Positions 63,969-64,000 of a stretch of DNA of 64,000 nt are shown here, in pieces. The stretch spans positions 620,001 through 684,000 of the forward strand of contig NZ_CP092361.1 in the NCBI RefSeq assembly GCF_022354465.1. The letters run 5' to 3'. The stretch comes from Wielerella bovis. GTDB lineage: Bacteria > Pseudomonadota > Gammaproteobacteria > Burkholderiales > Neisseriaceae. Under the pieces are notes generated by a model. That model saw nothing but the letters and a program-made list of their open reading frames with translations, was not told where the DNA came from and did not search any database. The position numbers were made by a program, and so were the translations under genes. The first letter of the stretch is position 1. Every line of letters begins with the position of its first letter.

Positions 63969-64000
63969 TTCAATTTAAATCATGACAAAGCGACAGCGAC
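63969..64000 (+). mobile_element. Correia-type element cut by the window end
   Basis: ATTCAATTTAAATCATGACA followed by AAGCGACAGCGAC matches the left part of the CREE family with small changes (CATGACAAAG for CAGGACAAGG). The TATAGTGG end is not intact (ACGCCC precedes). Confidence 0.7.

Overview
The window comes from a member of the Neisseriaceae. The main evidence is the dense scatter of the 12-mer AGGCAGCCTGAA and its complement TTCAGGCTGCCT. This is the 'kingDUS' dialect of the Neisseriaceae DNA uptake sequence, used by Kingella-type relatives rather than by Neisseria proper (GCCGTCTGAA core) or Simonsiella (AGGCTGCCTGAA). Correia-type mini-transposons (CREE), a tmRNA with tag ANDETYALAA, and gene neighbourhoods such as yciB-yciI-bolA-ppiC, infC-rpmI-rplT and holB-pilZ-tatD fit the same family. 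The DNA is moderately AT-rich. I do not assign a genus.

Layout. 1-24.8 kb is mostly housekeeping: tmk (partial), metZ, a small-gene cluster (DUF2788, yciB, yciI, bolA-like, ppiC-like), an alpha/beta hydrolase, a secreted beta-helix protein, infC-rpmI-rplT, tadA, rpoH, tgt, plsY<>folB, a deacetylase-family protein, a DUF945 protein, hemE, a methyltransferase, mltD, pgsA, a tRNA cluster (three Gly, Cys, an odd Cys-like tRNA, Leu), rarA and a metallophosphatase. 24.8-34.7 kb carries transport genes (TonB-dependent receptor, DcuA/B-type carrier, amino-acid ABC ATPase, ZupT), rsmA and a patch of poorly conserved and damaged genes (DUF1444, a broken DUF6348-like gene, a frameshifted membrane protein). 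35-45.4 kb has recR, dcd, a MORN protein, rdgC, a Sel1-repeat protein, a disrupted outer-membrane barrel gene, rhlE, rnfB and parB.

The most distinctive region is 45.4-57.5 kb, a capsule-type locus. It starts with a three-gene operon: a CDP-ribitol synthase/ribulose-5-phosphate reductase fusion of the Bcs1/Acs1 type, a TagB/TagF-like transferase, and a 1204-residue polymerase with the TagF + HAD phosphatase + 'SRDG' domain layout of Haemophilus influenzae type b Bcs3. This predicts a ribose-ribitol-phosphate, teichoic-acid-like capsule in a Neisseriaceae host. Its downstream flank is heavily invaded by insertion sequences: an IS5/IS427-group element exactly at the polymerase stop codon, an IS982 element, an IS630 element that splits a GT8 glycosyltransferase, then rfbB, a second IS630 element and a CREE. 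No capsule export genes are in the window. The remainder (57.5-64 kb) is a hypothetical gene, ssrA (tmRNA), DUF1841, holB, pilZ, tatD, nagZ and an amino-acid-binding lipoprotein.

Small mobile DNA is the second theme. At least seven near-complete CREE copies, one half copy and one copy cut by the window edge are present, as well as several other inverted-repeat mini-elements. One CREE sits inside an IS remnant whose uninterrupted twin is also in the window, which shows the TA target duplication directly. Inverted DUS pairs form most of the intergenic hairpins and probably act as terminators.
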